From: Chromatiales bacterium
Lineage (GTDB): Bacteria > Pseudomonadota > Gammaproteobacteria > Steroidobacterales > GCA-2729495
Assembly (NCBI GenBank): GCA_020351875.1
Contig: CP070671.1
Span: 224,814 to 288,813 of the forward strand
DNA length: 64,000 bases
Direction: 5' to 3'
Position 1 is the stretch's first letter. Each line of letters opens with the position of its first letter. Positions 1 to 9,398 of the stretch are shown in pieces. Below the pieces are notes generated by a model, which worked only from the letters and a program-made list of their open reading frames with translations, searched no databases and was not told the origin of the DNA. Both the position numbers and the translations under genes were made by a program.

Positions 1-203
1 CCGAGATCAAGCCGCGGGGCGGTTACTTCCTGGTCTGGGCACCCACGGCCGCCGACCTGGAAATCCTGGCCGGCTGGGTCAGGCAAGGCAAGCTGCACTC
101 GGTGATCGACAGTATCTACCCGCTGGAATTGATACGAGATGCGCACGAGCGCAGCCAGACCGAGCGGGCGCGCGGCAAGATCGTGTTGCGCATCAAGGAT
201 TGA
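1..203 (+). CDS. Zinc-type (MDR) alcohol dehydrogenase / quinone oxidoreductase, C-terminal fragment
   Basis: This is the last 66 residues of a gene that begins before the window; it reads in frame from base 3 to a TGA stop. The tail has the look of the medium-chain dehydrogenase/reductase superfamily: a GKLHSVIDSIYPL stretch followed by IRDAHERSQTERARGKIVLRI, which matches the family's closing pattern in which the last strand carries the GKIVL motif. Such enzymes reduce quinones or enones, or oxidise alcohols, with NAD(P)H. The catalytic and nucleotide-binding parts lie outside the window, so the substrate cannot be judged. A MarR-type regulator gene follows on the same strand. Confidence 0.75.
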   Translation, partial: EIKPRGGYFLVWAPTAADLEILAGWVRQGKLHSVIDSIYPLELIRDAHERSQTERARGKIVLRIKD

Positions 204-241
204 CCCGAGGAACTCGTTGCGATGCAGTTTCCGACGGACTC

Positions 242-706
242 ATGAGCAAACGAAGTGACACCCTGACGCCGGAAGGGCAAATGGCGCTGTTCTGGCGCAT
301 CCTGCATATGCTGACCGCGCGATACGGCAACTACCCCATGGGCCAGTTACTGGTGGCACTCACGATGGTCTTCCTCAACGAGCGGGGCACGCCGCCGACG
401 ATGACCGAGATCTGTGCGGCCACTGGACTGCCGAAATCGTCCGTGTCGCGTTACGTCTCATGGCAAATCAAGCAGGGCCTCGCGCGAGAGAAAATCGATC
501 CCAACGACCGGCGTCAGCGCCGCCTGGTGCAGACGGCGAAAGGGAAGGCCGAATGGAACTGGCAGGTCGCAAAGTTGGGTGAGCTGTTCAACGAGATCGG
601 CGAGCTCGACAACAGCTTTCGCCTGAGCAGCGAGCGCCCGGATGCGGCGGAGCTCCTGGAACGCATGATCGAGATCAATCGGCAGGCGTCCGGACGTTTT
701 CGTTAG
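242..706 (+). CDS. MarR-family transcriptional regulator
   Basis: The 154-residue product has a winged helix-turn-helix of MarR type. The segment TMTEICAATGLPKSSVSRYV is the recognition helix region, and KIDPNDRRQRRLVQTAKGK is the wing with the DxR motif typical of the family. These proteins act as dimers and usually repress a neighbouring catabolic or efflux gene until a small phenolic or thioester ligand binds. I chose the ATG at 242 (MSKRSDTLTPEG); an in-frame TTG at 200 would overlap the stop of the previous gene and adds a residue run that does not look conserved. No strong ribosome binding site precedes either start. It sits between an oxidoreductase gene and the PrpE-like gene and may control one of them. 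Confidence 0.8.
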   Translation: MSKRSDTLTPEGQMALFWRILHMLTARYGNYPMGQLLVALTMVFLNERGTPPTMTEICAATGLPKSSVSRYVSWQIKQGLAREKIDPNDRRQRRLVQTAKGKAEWNWQVAKLGELFNEIGELDNSFRLSSERPDAAELLERMIEINRQASGRFR

Positions 707-836
707 CCTCCACACGGAAACGGGCCCTTCGCCGAACAAAAAGTCTATGACAACTTCGACTGCCTGCAGCGAACCGGTAACTGGTGCCAGTGAGACTGCT
801 CGCACGTTGATAACTCTACCCTCCAGAGCGCAGAAT

Positions 837-862
837 GAAAGGGACCCGCAAGGGTCCCTTTC
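837..862 (+). terminator. Perfect 11-bp hairpin with GCAA tetraloop in the prpE leader
   Basis: Bases 837-847 (GAAAGGGACCC) are exactly complementary to 852-862 with a GCAA loop. It has only a short T-run inside the 3' arm (859-861) and no U-tract after the stem, so it is not a textbook intrinsic terminator for the marR gene. It ends 15 bases before the GTG start of the PrpE-like gene and might instead act on translation or RNA stability. Confidence 0.45.
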
Positions 863-877
863 CAATATAGGGTCAAG

Positions 878-2773
878 GTGCCGGACGAATACGCAACGAG
901 TTACCAACGATCCCTGGCAGACCCTCAGGCCTTTTGGGGCAAGGTAGCCGGTGGGATTGACTGGATTCAGCCTTGGGCTGCAGTCCTGGACGAGTCTGTA
1001 GGGCCAGCCAGCCGCTGGTTTTCAGGCGGTGTACTGAACACCTGCTACAACGCGCTGGACCGGCACCTGGCGGCTGGGCGGGGCGAACAGCCGGCACTGA
1101 TCTGCGACAGTGCGATGACCGGTGCGCAGCGCGTGCTCACCTACGCGCAGTTGCAAGAGGAGGTGGCCCACTTTGCCTGCGCGCTCACGCAGTTGCAGGT
1201 GGCTAAGGGTGATCGGGTGATCATCTACATGCCGATGGTGCCGGAAGCCGCTGTCGCGATGCTGGCCTGCGCACGGATCGGTGCAATTCACTCGGTGGTG
1301 TTCGGTGGTTTCGCAGCCAATGAACTGGCGACGCGCATCGACGATGCAAAGCCCAAAGTGATCGTCGCGGCGAGTTGTGGGCTGGAGCCCGGCCGCGTTG
1401 TGGAGTACAAGCCGCTGCTGGACGACGCGCTCCGGCAGTCCACGCATCAGCCTGACGCCTGCATCATCCTGCAGCGGGAACAATCGGTCGCCGAGATGAG
1501 CGCCCGGGACCACGACTGGCAATCGGTCGTGGCCGATGCCGAACCGGTAGATTGCGTGCCCGTCGCGGCGACGGATCCCCTCTACATTCTGTATACCTCG
1601 GGTACGACCGGTCAGCCGAAGGGCATCGTGCGCGACAACGGCGGGCACGCCGTCGCGCTCCACTGGTCCATGAACGCGTTCTATGGCGTCGATGCGGGTG
1701 ACGTGTTCTGGGCAGCGTCGGACGTCGGCTGGGTGGTCGGCCATTCCTATATCGTCTATGGCCCGCTGCTGCGCGGGTGCACCACAGTGATGTTCGAGGG
1801 CAAGCCGGTCGGCACGCCGGATGCCGGAACCTACTGGCGCGTGATCGCGGAACATGGCGTGAAAGCGATGTTTACCGCCCCGACCGCGATCCGCGCGATT
1901 CGTCGGGAAGATCCCGACGGTGAATTGTTAGAGCAGTATTCCCTCGATCGCTTCGAGACCCTCTTCGTGGCCGGTGAGCGCTGCGACCCGGAAACCCTGA
2001 CGTGGGTGCAGGCGAAATTGCAGGTCCCGGTCATCGACCACTGGTGGCAGACGGAAACCGGCTGGCCCATCACCGGGAACCCGGTGGGCCTGGGGGCCTT
2101 CGAGATCAGGCCTGGTTCGGCAGGCAAGGTGATGCCCGGCTGGGACGTGCAGATCCTCGACGAACAGGGAGCCCCAGTCGATGCGGGACAGACGGGCGCA
2201 ATCACTTGCCGCTTGCCACTGCCGCCCGGCACATTGCCGACGCTGTGGAATGCTGAGCAGCGTTTCCGGCAGGCTTACCTGGAGCGTTTCCCGGGTTACT
2301 ACCAGACCGGCGACGCGGGTTACATGGATGACGACGGTTATCTGTATGTCATGAGCCGCACGGATGATGTGATCAACGTGGCTGGCCATCGCCTGTCCAC
2401 CGGGGCGATCGAGGAAGCGCTGGCGACACACACCGACGTGGCCGAGTGTGCGGTGACCGGGATTCGCGATGAGCTGAAAGGCCAGGTGCCGCTGGGTTTC
2501 CTGGTGCTGAAAGCCGGCGCCGACCGTGCGGTCGACGAGGTGGCGCAGGAGGCAATCAGCCTGGTGCGGGCAAAGATCGGGCCGGTGGCTGCATTCCGCA
2601 AGGCGCTGGTCGTTAAGCGGCTGCCGAAAACGCGTTCGGGCAAGATCCTGCGGCGCACGCTGCGTAATATCGCCGATGGCGACGAGTACGCGACACCAGC
2701 CACGATCGATGACCCTGCGATACTGGACGAGATCGCCGAGACGATTCGGCAATCCGGCATCATGAGCCAATGA
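878..2773 (+). CDS. prpE: Propionate--CoA ligase (PrpE-type acyl-CoA synthetase)
   Basis: This 631-residue AMP-forming enzyme activates propionate or a similar short acid to its CoA thioester in the cytoplasm. The core ATP-binding motif YILYTSGTTGQPKGIVRDNGG is present, the last part of which (KGIVRDNGGHAVAL) is typical of PrpE rather than acetyl-CoA synthetase. WWQTETGWPI, YYQTGDAGYMDDDGY and the C-terminal PKTRSGKILRR with the acylation-sensitive catalytic lysine are all in place. Length matches the family. The start is a GTG at 878 just after the hairpin at 837-862; the reading frame has no better start nearby. The gene is followed by an amidase-like gene after a short gap. The true acid may differ from propionate, since the neighbours suggest degradation of another carboxylic acid. 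Confidence 0.88.
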   Translation: MPDEYATSYQRSLADPQAFWGKVAGGIDWIQPWAAVLDESVGPASRWFSGGVLNTCYNALDRHLAAGRGEQPALICDSAMTGAQRVLTYAQLQEEVAHFACALTQLQVAKGDRVIIYMPMVPEAAVAMLACARIGAIHSVVFGGFAANELATRIDDAKPKVIVAASCGLEPGRVVEYKPLLDDALRQSTHQPDACIILQREQSVAEMSARDHDWQSVVADAEPVDCVPVAATDPLYILYTSGTTGQPKGIVRDNGGHAVALHWSMNAFYGVDAGDVFWAASDVGWVVGHSYIVYGPLLRGCTTVMFEGKPVGTPDAGTYWRVIAEHGVKAMFTAPTAIRAIRREDPDGELLEQYSLDRFETLFVAGERCDPETLTWVQAKLQVPVIDHWWQTETGWPITGNPVGLGAFEIRPGSAGKVMPGWDVQILDEQGAPVDAGQTGAITCRLPLPPGTLPTLWNAEQRFRQAYLERFPGYYQTGDAGYMDDDGYLYVMSRTDDVINVAGHRLSTGAIEEALATHTDVAECAVTGIRDELKGQVPLGFLVLKAGADRAVDEVAQEAISLVRAKIGPVAAFRKALVVKRLPKTRSGKILRRTLRNIADGDEYATPATIDDPAILDEIAETIRQSGIMSQ

Positions 2774-2851
2774 GCGGCAGCCGGCACCATAGTTCGTTTG
2801 ACTTTTGCGCCGCATCCATAGCGGCGTGGGATTGTTGAGGAGCGTTATTCA

Positions 2852-3928
2852 ATGACAACCGAAAACAAAGCTATCGATCAGTACATGGCCCTGGCCTTGC
2901 AGCCGGTCATGATCGGCGCCCACGAGCGCGGCGACATCCAGCGCAACCTGGATCACATCGCGGAGCTCGCTTTCGCGGCGAAGAACGTCACCGAGATCGA
3001 GCTGCCGGTGCGTCTGTACGCGTTGCCGGAGGGCGCGCTGCAAGGCTTTACCGATGAGATCTTCGACTGGGACCACGTTGACTACATCAAGCGCATGGCG
3101 CTGGAAATTCCGGGACCGGAAACCCGTTACCTCGGTGACCTGGCACGCGGGCTGGACGCGTTCATCATTGCCCAGGCCAAGGTCATGCACCCGGATATCC
3201 CGGAACGCTTCTTCAATTGCGCGTTCGTAATCGATCGGCAGGGTGAAGTCGTTCACAAGCACTACAAGATGCAGGTGTTCGCCCGTGAGCACTCGACGGT
3301 GCCGCACGATGTCTGGGACAAGTGGGTGGCGCTGTATGGTGAGAACCTGGATGCGTTTTTCCCAGTTACCGACACTGAAATCGGGCGCATTGGCTGCCTG
3401 ATCTGCATGGAAGGCAGTTTCCCGGAAACCGCCCGGGGCCTGGCAATGAACGGTGCGGAAATCATCTACCGGCCCAGTTACCCGGAGCCTTACGTCGCCA
3501 ACGGGCTATGGGAGATTCAGAACCGCGCGCGGGCGCTGGACAACACCTGTTACCTGATCGGCCCGAACCCCGCAGCGTATGCGCCGTCCGCCGACAGCAT
3601 GTTTCCGCTGGACATGTTCGGCGGTCAGTCGATGATCGTGGATTACCAGGGCCGGTTGATTGCGAATCACATGCCCGGTGGCGCCGCGTCGTATGCCGGG
3701 GCGATTATCGATATCGATGGCCTGCGCGAGTATCGGACCCAGACCCTGTGGGGCAACTGGCTGAAGGATCTGCGCACCGAGCAGTATCGCCTGATCTACG
3801 ATCAGCCGATGTACGAGAAGAACCGTTGCCTGGACGAACCGCCAATGAAGCACGCGCCGAATGACGAAGTGGTGCGGGCGGCGGTTGATCGCGTGATCGA
3901 GAAGGGCATTTTCAAGCGGCCCGCCTGA
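2852..3928 (+). CDS. Nitrilase-superfamily amidohydrolase
   Basis: The 358-residue protein carries the Glu-Lys-Cys triad of the nitrilase fold: Glu in LPEGAL near residue 60, Lys in HKHYKMQ near residue 138 and Cys in CLICMEGSFPET near residue 190. It therefore hydrolyses a C-N bond, most likely an amide, to a carboxylic acid and ammonia. The following NRARALDNTCYLIGPN segment is also characteristic of amidases in the superfamily. The ATG at 2852 has a good ribosome binding site (GAGGAG about nine bases upstream). It lies 78 bases after the PrpE-like gene on the same strand, which fits release of an acid that is then activated to a CoA ester. The specific substrate cannot be read from the sequence. 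Confidence 0.82.
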   Translation: MTTENKAIDQYMALALQPVMIGAHERGDIQRNLDHIAELAFAAKNVTEIELPVRLYALPEGALQGFTDEIFDWDHVDYIKRMALEIPGPETRYLGDLARGLDAFIIAQAKVMHPDIPERFFNCAFVIDRQGEVVHKHYKMQVFAREHSTVPHDVWDKWVALYGENLDAFFPVTDTEIGRIGCLICMEGSFPETARGLAMNGAEIIYRPSYPEPYVANGLWEIQNRARALDNTCYLIGPNPAAYAPSADSMFPLDMFGGQSMIVDYQGRLIANHMPGGAASYAGAIIDIDGLREYRTQTLWGNWLKDLRTEQYRLIYDQPMYEKNRCLDEPPMKHAPNDEVVRAAVDRVIEKGIFKRPA

Positions 3929-3979
3929 CCGCGTCCAGCAAGCAACCGATCATTTCCAGACTTCATCGAGGACCCAGGT

Positions 3980-4552
3980 TTGGCCCGTATACCGTATCCC
4001 GACCCGGCGTCGCTGTCGGAAGACAACCGGCGATTCCTGGCCAGTCTGCCGCAACTGAACATTTCCCGGTTGCTGGCGGGCAGTCCGTGTATGTTTCAGC
4101 CGTTGACGCAGGTCTTCAATGCCTACCTGAACCACGGTGAACTGGATCCGGAGCTGCGCGAAATCGCGATCCTGCGGGTGGGCTATCTGCTCGACAGCGA
4201 TTACGAAGTCGTTAATCACAAGCGCACGGCACGTGTGATCGGTATGGACGATGAGCGCGTCAGCGAGGTGCTATCTGATGATGAAGCTCACCAACTGACA
4301 CCGGACGAGCAACTCGTCGTCCGTTTCGTCGATGAGGTCATCAAAGAGGGCGCAGCCCGCGAGGACACCTTTCGCGCCGTTGAAAAGCTGATGACGGTGG
4401 CACAACTCATTGAGTTATCAGTGGTTATCGGCGTCTACACGATGGTCGCCCAGATCTGCGCGACCTTCGAGATCGAGCCCGAGGACGTGCCAATTGCCGA
4501 TACCGGGCTCGAAGACATCTTCCAGGCGGTGAACAAGCTCCGCGACGACTAG
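3980..4552 (+). CDS. Carboxymuconolactone decarboxylase (CMD/AhpD-like) family protein
   Basis: This 190-residue protein has the all-helical CMD pattern: LDPELREIAILRVGYLLDSDYEVVNHKRTARVIGM, with the Glu-rich helix and the His of the active-site region. The two cysteines of the AhpD peroxidase (CxxC) are absent, with Leu-Leu-Asp-Ser in that place, so peroxiredoxin-partner activity is unlikely and a lyase or unknown role is more likely. It starts at a TTG (3980); no ATG lies in frame near it. It is the third gene of a plus-strand run with the PrpE-like and amidase genes and is convergent with the UbiD-like gene. Confidence 0.75.
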   Translation: MARIPYPDPASLSEDNRRFLASLPQLNISRLLAGSPCMFQPLTQVFNAYLNHGELDPELREIAILRVGYLLDSDYEVVNHKRTARVIGMDDERVSEVLSDDEAHQLTPDEQLVVRFVDEVIKEGAAREDTFRAVEKLMTVAQLIELSVVIGVYTMVAQICATFEIEPEDVPIADTGLEDIFQAVNKLRDD

Positions 4553-4617
4553 TGCATTGGCCTTGCGCGGCTAGCGGCGTTTCACGTGTCCGGCGGTAGA
4601 CCGGCCAGGCAGGCGCG

Positions 4618-6117
4618 TCATTCGCCCAAGATCGGCCGCAGCAATTTCGCGATGCGCGCCACGTCCTCCGGATCTGCCTGGCTCACTTCGCGGTACTCGG
4701 TGAAGCGTTCCGGCACCTTGATGGTGGCGTCGATGCCCATTTGTTCCGACACGGCAGGAAAGCCCGCTGCGGTGATCGGTGCGGACGGATCATCGACAAA
4801 GGCCTGGCCGGCCGGGTTCATCAAGGTATCGGAGACCGGTTGCACGCGGGTCATGATGGCCCATTCCACGCTGTTCAGGTCGTAAGGATCGACGTCCGGT
4901 CCGACCACGACCACCAGTTTCGCCGTGCGGGCCCAGCGGCCGGCGGCGCCCCAGACCGCATGCAGCACGTACTTGCCGAACTCCGGGTGAGGTTTCCGGG
5001 CGCCATCCACGCTCAGCTGCACGATATACATCATGGACGGTGTGACCACGATGTCCTGCACTTCCGGGATCTTCTGCTGCAGGTCGCTCAGCACCTCGCC
5101 TTCCACCGGCAGCATGCCGATGTAATTGTGGTCGAACGGCGGCACCATCTCGATGGTCGCGTGCCACATCGGGTTCCGCCGGTGGGTGATGCAGTTGATT
5201 TTCATCAGCGGAATCGTGTGGAAGCGATCGTAGTAACCTGCGACGTTCGAGTGCCAGCCCACGGTAGCCTCCTCGGCGAAAAACAGCTCACCCTCGAGTA
5301 CGTACTCGGCCGTTGCCGGCACTTCCAGGTCCACCGTCTCGCACTTCACCAGCTCCACGGGTGCACCGCGTAGGCCGCCGGCGAAGGCAAACTCATCTTC
5401 CCCGTAGGGCAAACCGGTCGCGGCAGCCAGGTGAATGGCCGGATCGCAGGAACATGCGAAGGCCACTTCCAGCGGTTTGCTCTGCTGGCTCGCTTTGAAC
5501 AGGTGATTGCCAATCTGGTTCATCGGCGGGTTCCAGTAGGCATACACGGCCATGTGGTTCTTGTCGTAGCCTTCCGGGTAGCTCCCGCCTTGTGGGTGGT
5601 AGGCATTCCACAACAGGGCAGTGCGGTACCAGCCAACGTTGCGCTTGCCGGTTTCCGGGTCCTTGCTGATACCAACGCCATTGGTGATGTACGCGGGGCC
5701 TTCCTTGCCGAACCACACGTGCGGAATCTGTTTGTCCAGTGACACGTCAGCTTCGCGAATGATCACGTCGCGGCATGGCGCAGCGGCCGGGTCGATCAGT
5801 CGCGGCTCGTGCCACGATGCACGATCTCCCAGGATTCGCGCATGCGTCGCCTTGGCCTCGAGGGGGTCGCGGATACCGATCGTGAGTCCGGTGCGTTCCC
5901 GAGTGCCGAAAGGATTGAAAATCAGCGGCACGTCGGGCGTGTTGTAGTCTTCCAGGTTGTCGAGTATCAGCGCGATGTTCTTCTCATTGTGCAGGTAGCG
6001 CATCAGTGCCTGCAGGTCGCGGTTATCGCGCCCGCAACGCAACGGCACATCGAGCCGTTGCAGCTGGCCATCCTCTTCCAGGAAAGCCAGGTACTCTCGC
6101 ATATCTTTGAATTGCAT
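4618..6117 (-). CDS. UbiD-family (de)carboxylase
   Basis: The product is a 499-residue member of the UbiD family, enzymes that use prenylated FMN to decarboxylate, or occasionally carboxylate, aromatic and unsaturated acids. Recognisable segments are MREYLAFLEEDGQLQRLDVPL at the N-terminus, the GVGISKDPETGKRNVGWYR stretch, the EVAFACSCDPAIHLAAATGLPYGEDEFAFAGGLRG region and FVDDPSAPITAAGFP near the end. I took the ATG at 6117 (MQFKDMREY); a TTG at 6132 is possible. It ends a long minus-strand run with the hydroxybenzoyl-CoA-reductase-like genes, so an aromatic acid or phenol-type substrate is plausible. No UbiX-like prenyl-FMN maker is in the window. Confidence 0.85.
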   Translation of the reverse strand: MQFKDMREYLAFLEEDGQLQRLDVPLRCGRDNRDLQALMRYLHNEKNIALILDNLEDYNTPDVPLIFNPFGTRERTGLTIGIRDPLEAKATHARILGDRASWHEPRLIDPAAAPCRDVIIREADVSLDKQIPHVWFGKEGPAYITNGVGISKDPETGKRNVGWYRTALLWNAYHPQGGSYPEGYDKNHMAVYAYWNPPMNQIGNHLFKASQQSKPLEVAFACSCDPAIHLAAATGLPYGEDEFAFAGGLRGAPVELVKCETVDLEVPATAEYVLEGELFFAEEATVGWHSNVAGYYDRFHTIPLMKINCITHRRNPMWHATIEMVPPFDHNYIGMLPVEGEVLSDLQQKIPEVQDIVVTPSMMYIVQLSVDGARKPHPEFGKYVLHAVWGAAGRWARTAKLVVVVGPDVDPYDLNSVEWAIMTRVQPVSDTLMNPAGQAFVDDPSAPITAAGFPAVSEQMGIDATIKVPERFTEYREVSQADPEDVARIAKLLRPILGE

Positions 6118-6243
6118 TGGAAAATCCCGCAAATGGCGGTAGGTGGCGGGCGGATTATTTTGGTTCCACTACGGAACTATACGCAAATTCACACGCCGGC
6201 GCGAGGCGGAAAAAACACCTGTCATGGCCGGTCTGCCGCGTTC

Positions 6244-7260
6244 TCAACTCGGCTCATTGTCGAGGTAGTCGGCTGTCAGTTCCTCGCTCACCTGCCACAG
6301 GCGTGCCGCCATCGCGCGATCTTCCGTATGCCCGCCGGCATGTATCGGGTTGCAGTGTTCGAAGAAGTAGCCGCTGGTCTGCGCGAGTGCCGGCGTGGTG
6401 GCCACGTAAACCTGCGTGGCCGCACCTTGCGGAATGGTTTTTGTGAACAACTTGCCGACGGTCTTCAGCAACAGCGGTTTCCATGCCGGCATGTGGCGGC
6501 CGAGGTTCGTCGGGATCACGCCGGGGCGGACCGTGTTGGACGTCGCCGCGTTGTCCTCTAAACGTTGCGCGAGTTCCAGCGAAAAAAGAGCATTTGCAAG
6601 TTTCGACTGGCCATAAGCCAGTGTTGGGTCATAGCCCTTTTCCCCTCCAAGATTGTCGAACTGAATGCCTCCCTCGGGCGTATTGCGCGTCGCCTGGCCG
6701 CTGCTCACGTGCACGATGCGGCCTTGCGGGGCGGCCAGCACCTGCTCGAGCAGCTGGTTCACGAGTATGAAATGCCCGAGGTGGTTCACGGCGAACTGCC
6801 GCTCGATGCCATAGACCTGCTGCAGCTCCGGCAGCTCCATGATGCCCGCATTACAGATCAGCATGTCGATCGGTGTGTTCAGCGCGCGGACCTGTTCGGC
6901 CGCGGCCACGATGCTGGGCCAGTCCGCAAGGTCGAAAGCCGACGGTGTGGTACGGCCTTCCATACTGTCGCAGGCGCCCCGCGCCTTGTCTGCCGTGCGC
7001 GCCGCGCAGATCACGTGCGCACCACGTAGTGCCAGTACCCGGGCCGTCTCAAAGCCAATGCCGGAATTCGACCCGGTGACCAGCGCCGTCTGGCCGCTCA
7101 GGTCCAGACCGGCCGTGACTTCCTCAGCGGTGGCATCCCGGCCGAAAGGGCCCACTGGCACGCCGGCGGGACGCGCGATTTCTTCATCGCCCCCGCACGC
7201 GGCGGTGCTGCCCGCGGCGGCCGTCACCACGGTGGTCCGGATGAATTCGCGACGGTTCAT
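6244..7260 (-). CDS. SDR-family oxidoreductase with Tat signal
   Basis: The 338-residue protein is a classical/retinol-dehydrogenase-like short-chain dehydrogenase: cofactor motif TGSNSGIG, NAG motif in CNAGIM and active-site YGQSK with a preceding Ser. Unusually it begins with MNRREFIRTTVVTAAAGSTAACGG, a twin-arginine signal with a cysteine that could be a weak lipobox. Tat exports proteins already folded with cofactor, so the enzyme may work outside the cytoplasm. Its ATG overlaps the stop of the PQQ dehydrogenase gene by four bases (ATGA), so the two are probably translationally coupled and may act on the same alcohol/ketone in the periplasm. Confidence 0.85.
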   Translation of the reverse strand: MNRREFIRTTVVTAAAGSTAACGGDEEIARPAGVPVGPFGRDATAEEVTAGLDLSGQTALVTGSNSGIGFETARVLALRGAHVICAARTADKARGACDSMEGRTTPSAFDLADWPSIVAAAEQVRALNTPIDMLICNAGIMELPELQQVYGIERQFAVNHLGHFILVNQLLEQVLAAPQGRIVHVSSGQATRNTPEGGIQFDNLGGEKGYDPTLAYGQSKLANALFSLELAQRLEDNAATSNTVRPGVIPTNLGRHMPAWKPLLLKTVGKLFTKTIPQGAATQVYVATTPALAQTSGYFFEHCNPIHAGGHTEDRAMAARLWQVSEELTADYLDNEPS

Positions 7261-9248
7261 TGCCCGCTGTCTCCTCGGCTGTCATGCGGCAGCGCGTAAG
7301 CCACGAGGTAATCGTCAATGGCTGCCGGATTGATGAACATGTGCCCACCGGACGCGATCACTACGTACTGCCGCCCGTCGGCGAGATACGTCATCGGCGT
7401 TGCGTGTGACGCACTCGGCGTTTCTACGGACCACAGTTCCTCACCGGTGGCCGTGTCGAAGGCGCGCAGGCGATGATCCGCTGTCGCGCCGATAAAGACC
7501 AGGCCGCCCGCCGTCGTGATCGGTCCACCGGCGTTTGGGCTGCCCCATTTCATCGGCAGCCGCAGTGGTGACAGTTTTTCAATCGTGCCCAGTGGGACGC
7601 TCCAGCGAATCTCGCCGGCGGCCAGGTCGACGCCGACCAGTGTAGACCACGGTGGCGGCGTGCAGGGATTGAACAGCGGGCTCAGGAAGATCCGTTGCTG
7701 TATTGCGTAGTCGGTGCCGTTGATCCGCGCGGGCGGCCCCATCGGCGCGCCAGCCGCAGCGTTGAAGGTATCCGCCGGCGGCACGTCCTCGCCACGCAGC
7801 AGCTGCAACCAGAGCGCGACCCGGGATACGTTCGTGACCAGCAAGTCCTGCGTCGGGTCCCAGGCGCCGCCACCCCAGTTTGGGCCACCGGCCGTGCTCG
7901 GATACATGATCCAGCCGCGCGTACTGGGCGGGGTGAAAATCTCGCCGTGCCGGGACTGCTCGATCATGTCGCGGCACTTGCTGCGGTCCCAGAACGTCAG
8001 GCCCCAGGCATCGTCCGGCGACAGCCGGGTTGGCATCAGCGGCGGCGGACGCACCGGGAAGGGCTGGGTCGGCGACAGCACTTCGCCGGGTACACCATCC
8101 GTTGGCACCGGCCGTTCCTCGACGTCGAACAGTGGTTCGCCGGTGTCCCGGTGCAGTACGAACACCAGGCCGGGCTTGGTCAGCACCACGACCGCGGGTA
8201 TGTCGCGCCCATCGCGCCGCACGTCCACCAGGATCGGCGCCGCCGGGATATCCCAGTCCCACACGTCATGGTGAATGGTCTGGAAATGCCAGGCGACCTC
8301 GCCGGTCCGCGCGCGCAGCGCGACGACGGAGTTCGCATAGCGATTGTCGCCGGGCCGCGTGCCACCGAAAAAGTTTGGGGCGGCGCTCGCCGTCGGGATG
8401 AAGACGAGGTCGCGTTCCGGATCCGCCGACAGCAATGTCCACGCATTTGCGCCGCCGGTTAGCGCCATCGCCTCCGGCGTCCAGTCGCGGGCGTGCGGTT
8501 GCGCGGGATCCCGCGGCAGCGGATCGAACTGCCAGCGCAACGCACCCGTGCGCGCGTCGAAGGCACGGATCACCCCGGCCGGGGCGTCCGGAAACTGGTT
8601 CTTCATGTTGTTGATGTGGCCGATTACCACCACGCCGTTTACGACCACGGGCGGTGCGGAAAAGGTCGTGCCGGCCGGATCGTCCTGGGCAGGCCGGCTG
8701 GCTGCGATTAACGGATTCACGTCGACCGCACCGCCGTCGCCGAACGCGTCGCAGCGCTGGCCGGTGTGCGCATCCACCGCCACGATGCGCCGGTCGTGCG
8801 TGCCGGTGAATATCCGGTGTGCGCACGCGTCGTCGGTGCTCGCCGCCGGGTCGCGCCAGTAGGCGACGCCCAGGCACTTCAGCCGGGTCGGGATCTCGCT
8901 GAGTTCGATCCCCGGGTCGTGGCTCCAGCGTTCGGTGCCGCTGGCCGGGTCCAGCGCGATGATGCGGCTGAATGGGGTGCAGAGCACCAGCGCGCCGCCC
9001 GCAGCTTCGGGTAGCTGGACGGGCGTTGCGTGAAAGCCGGCAAAGGTGCGCCGGTCGGGGAAGCGCTCGAGATCGCCGTGCCGGTAAGTCCATGCCAGCT
9101 GCAGTTCGTGCACATTGCCACGGTTGATTTCGTCGAGTGGCGAGTAACGCGAGCCGCCCGCATCGTAGCCGTAGTGCGACCATTCCTGCGCGACGGTAGA
9201 AATACCCAGCAGCAGGCCACCAGCTAAAGTACAGGCGCGGATCAGCAT
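7257..9248 (-). CDS. Periplasmic PQQ-dependent dehydrogenase (membrane-glucose-dehydrogenase-like)
   Basis: This 663-residue quinoprotein has a signal peptide (MLIRACTLAGGLLLGIS) and the eight-bladed propeller pattern with repeated tryptophan-docking segments such as ALDPASGTERWSHD, AFDARTGALRWQFD and AFDTATGEELWSVE. The opening WSHYGYDAGGSRYSPLDEINRGNV is typical of glucose/quinate-type PQQ dehydrogenases. It lacks the N-terminal membrane helices of GCD and has no haem motif, so it would be soluble in the periplasm and pass electrons to an external acceptor or quinone. No pqq biosynthesis genes are in the window. The stop overlaps the start of the exported SDR gene. Confidence 0.87.
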   Translation of the reverse strand: MLIRACTLAGGLLLGISTVAQEWSHYGYDAGGSRYSPLDEINRGNVHELQLAWTYRHGDLERFPDRRTFAGFHATPVQLPEAAGGALVLCTPFSRIIALDPASGTERWSHDPGIELSEIPTRLKCLGVAYWRDPAASTDDACAHRIFTGTHDRRIVAVDAHTGQRCDAFGDGGAVDVNPLIAASRPAQDDPAGTTFSAPPVVVNGVVVIGHINNMKNQFPDAPAGVIRAFDARTGALRWQFDPLPRDPAQPHARDWTPEAMALTGGANAWTLLSADPERDLVFIPTASAAPNFFGGTRPGDNRYANSVVALRARTGEVAWHFQTIHHDVWDWDIPAAPILVDVRRDGRDIPAVVVLTKPGLVFVLHRDTGEPLFDVEERPVPTDGVPGEVLSPTQPFPVRPPPLMPTRLSPDDAWGLTFWDRSKCRDMIEQSRHGEIFTPPSTRGWIMYPSTAGGPNWGGGAWDPTQDLLVTNVSRVALWLQLLRGEDVPPADTFNAAAGAPMGPPARINGTDYAIQQRIFLSPLFNPCTPPPWSTLVGVDLAAGEIRWSVPLGTIEKLSPLRLPMKWGSPNAGGPITTAGGLVFIGATADHRLRAFDTATGEELWSVETPSASHATPMTYLADGRQYVVIASGGHMFINPAAIDDYLVAYALPHDSRGDSGQ

Positions 9249-9398
9249 CGCAAGCCCTGCGTCATTGATGGTTGCAATCTGGCGATCCGTTTGCTGCCCA
9301 ACAGACCGACCCCCATACCTGCTTGCCCCGATTGCCCGTCGCGGTCCGCTACCGCTGACAGGCAGGCAACGCGACCGACCAACACGAATTCTATCTGT

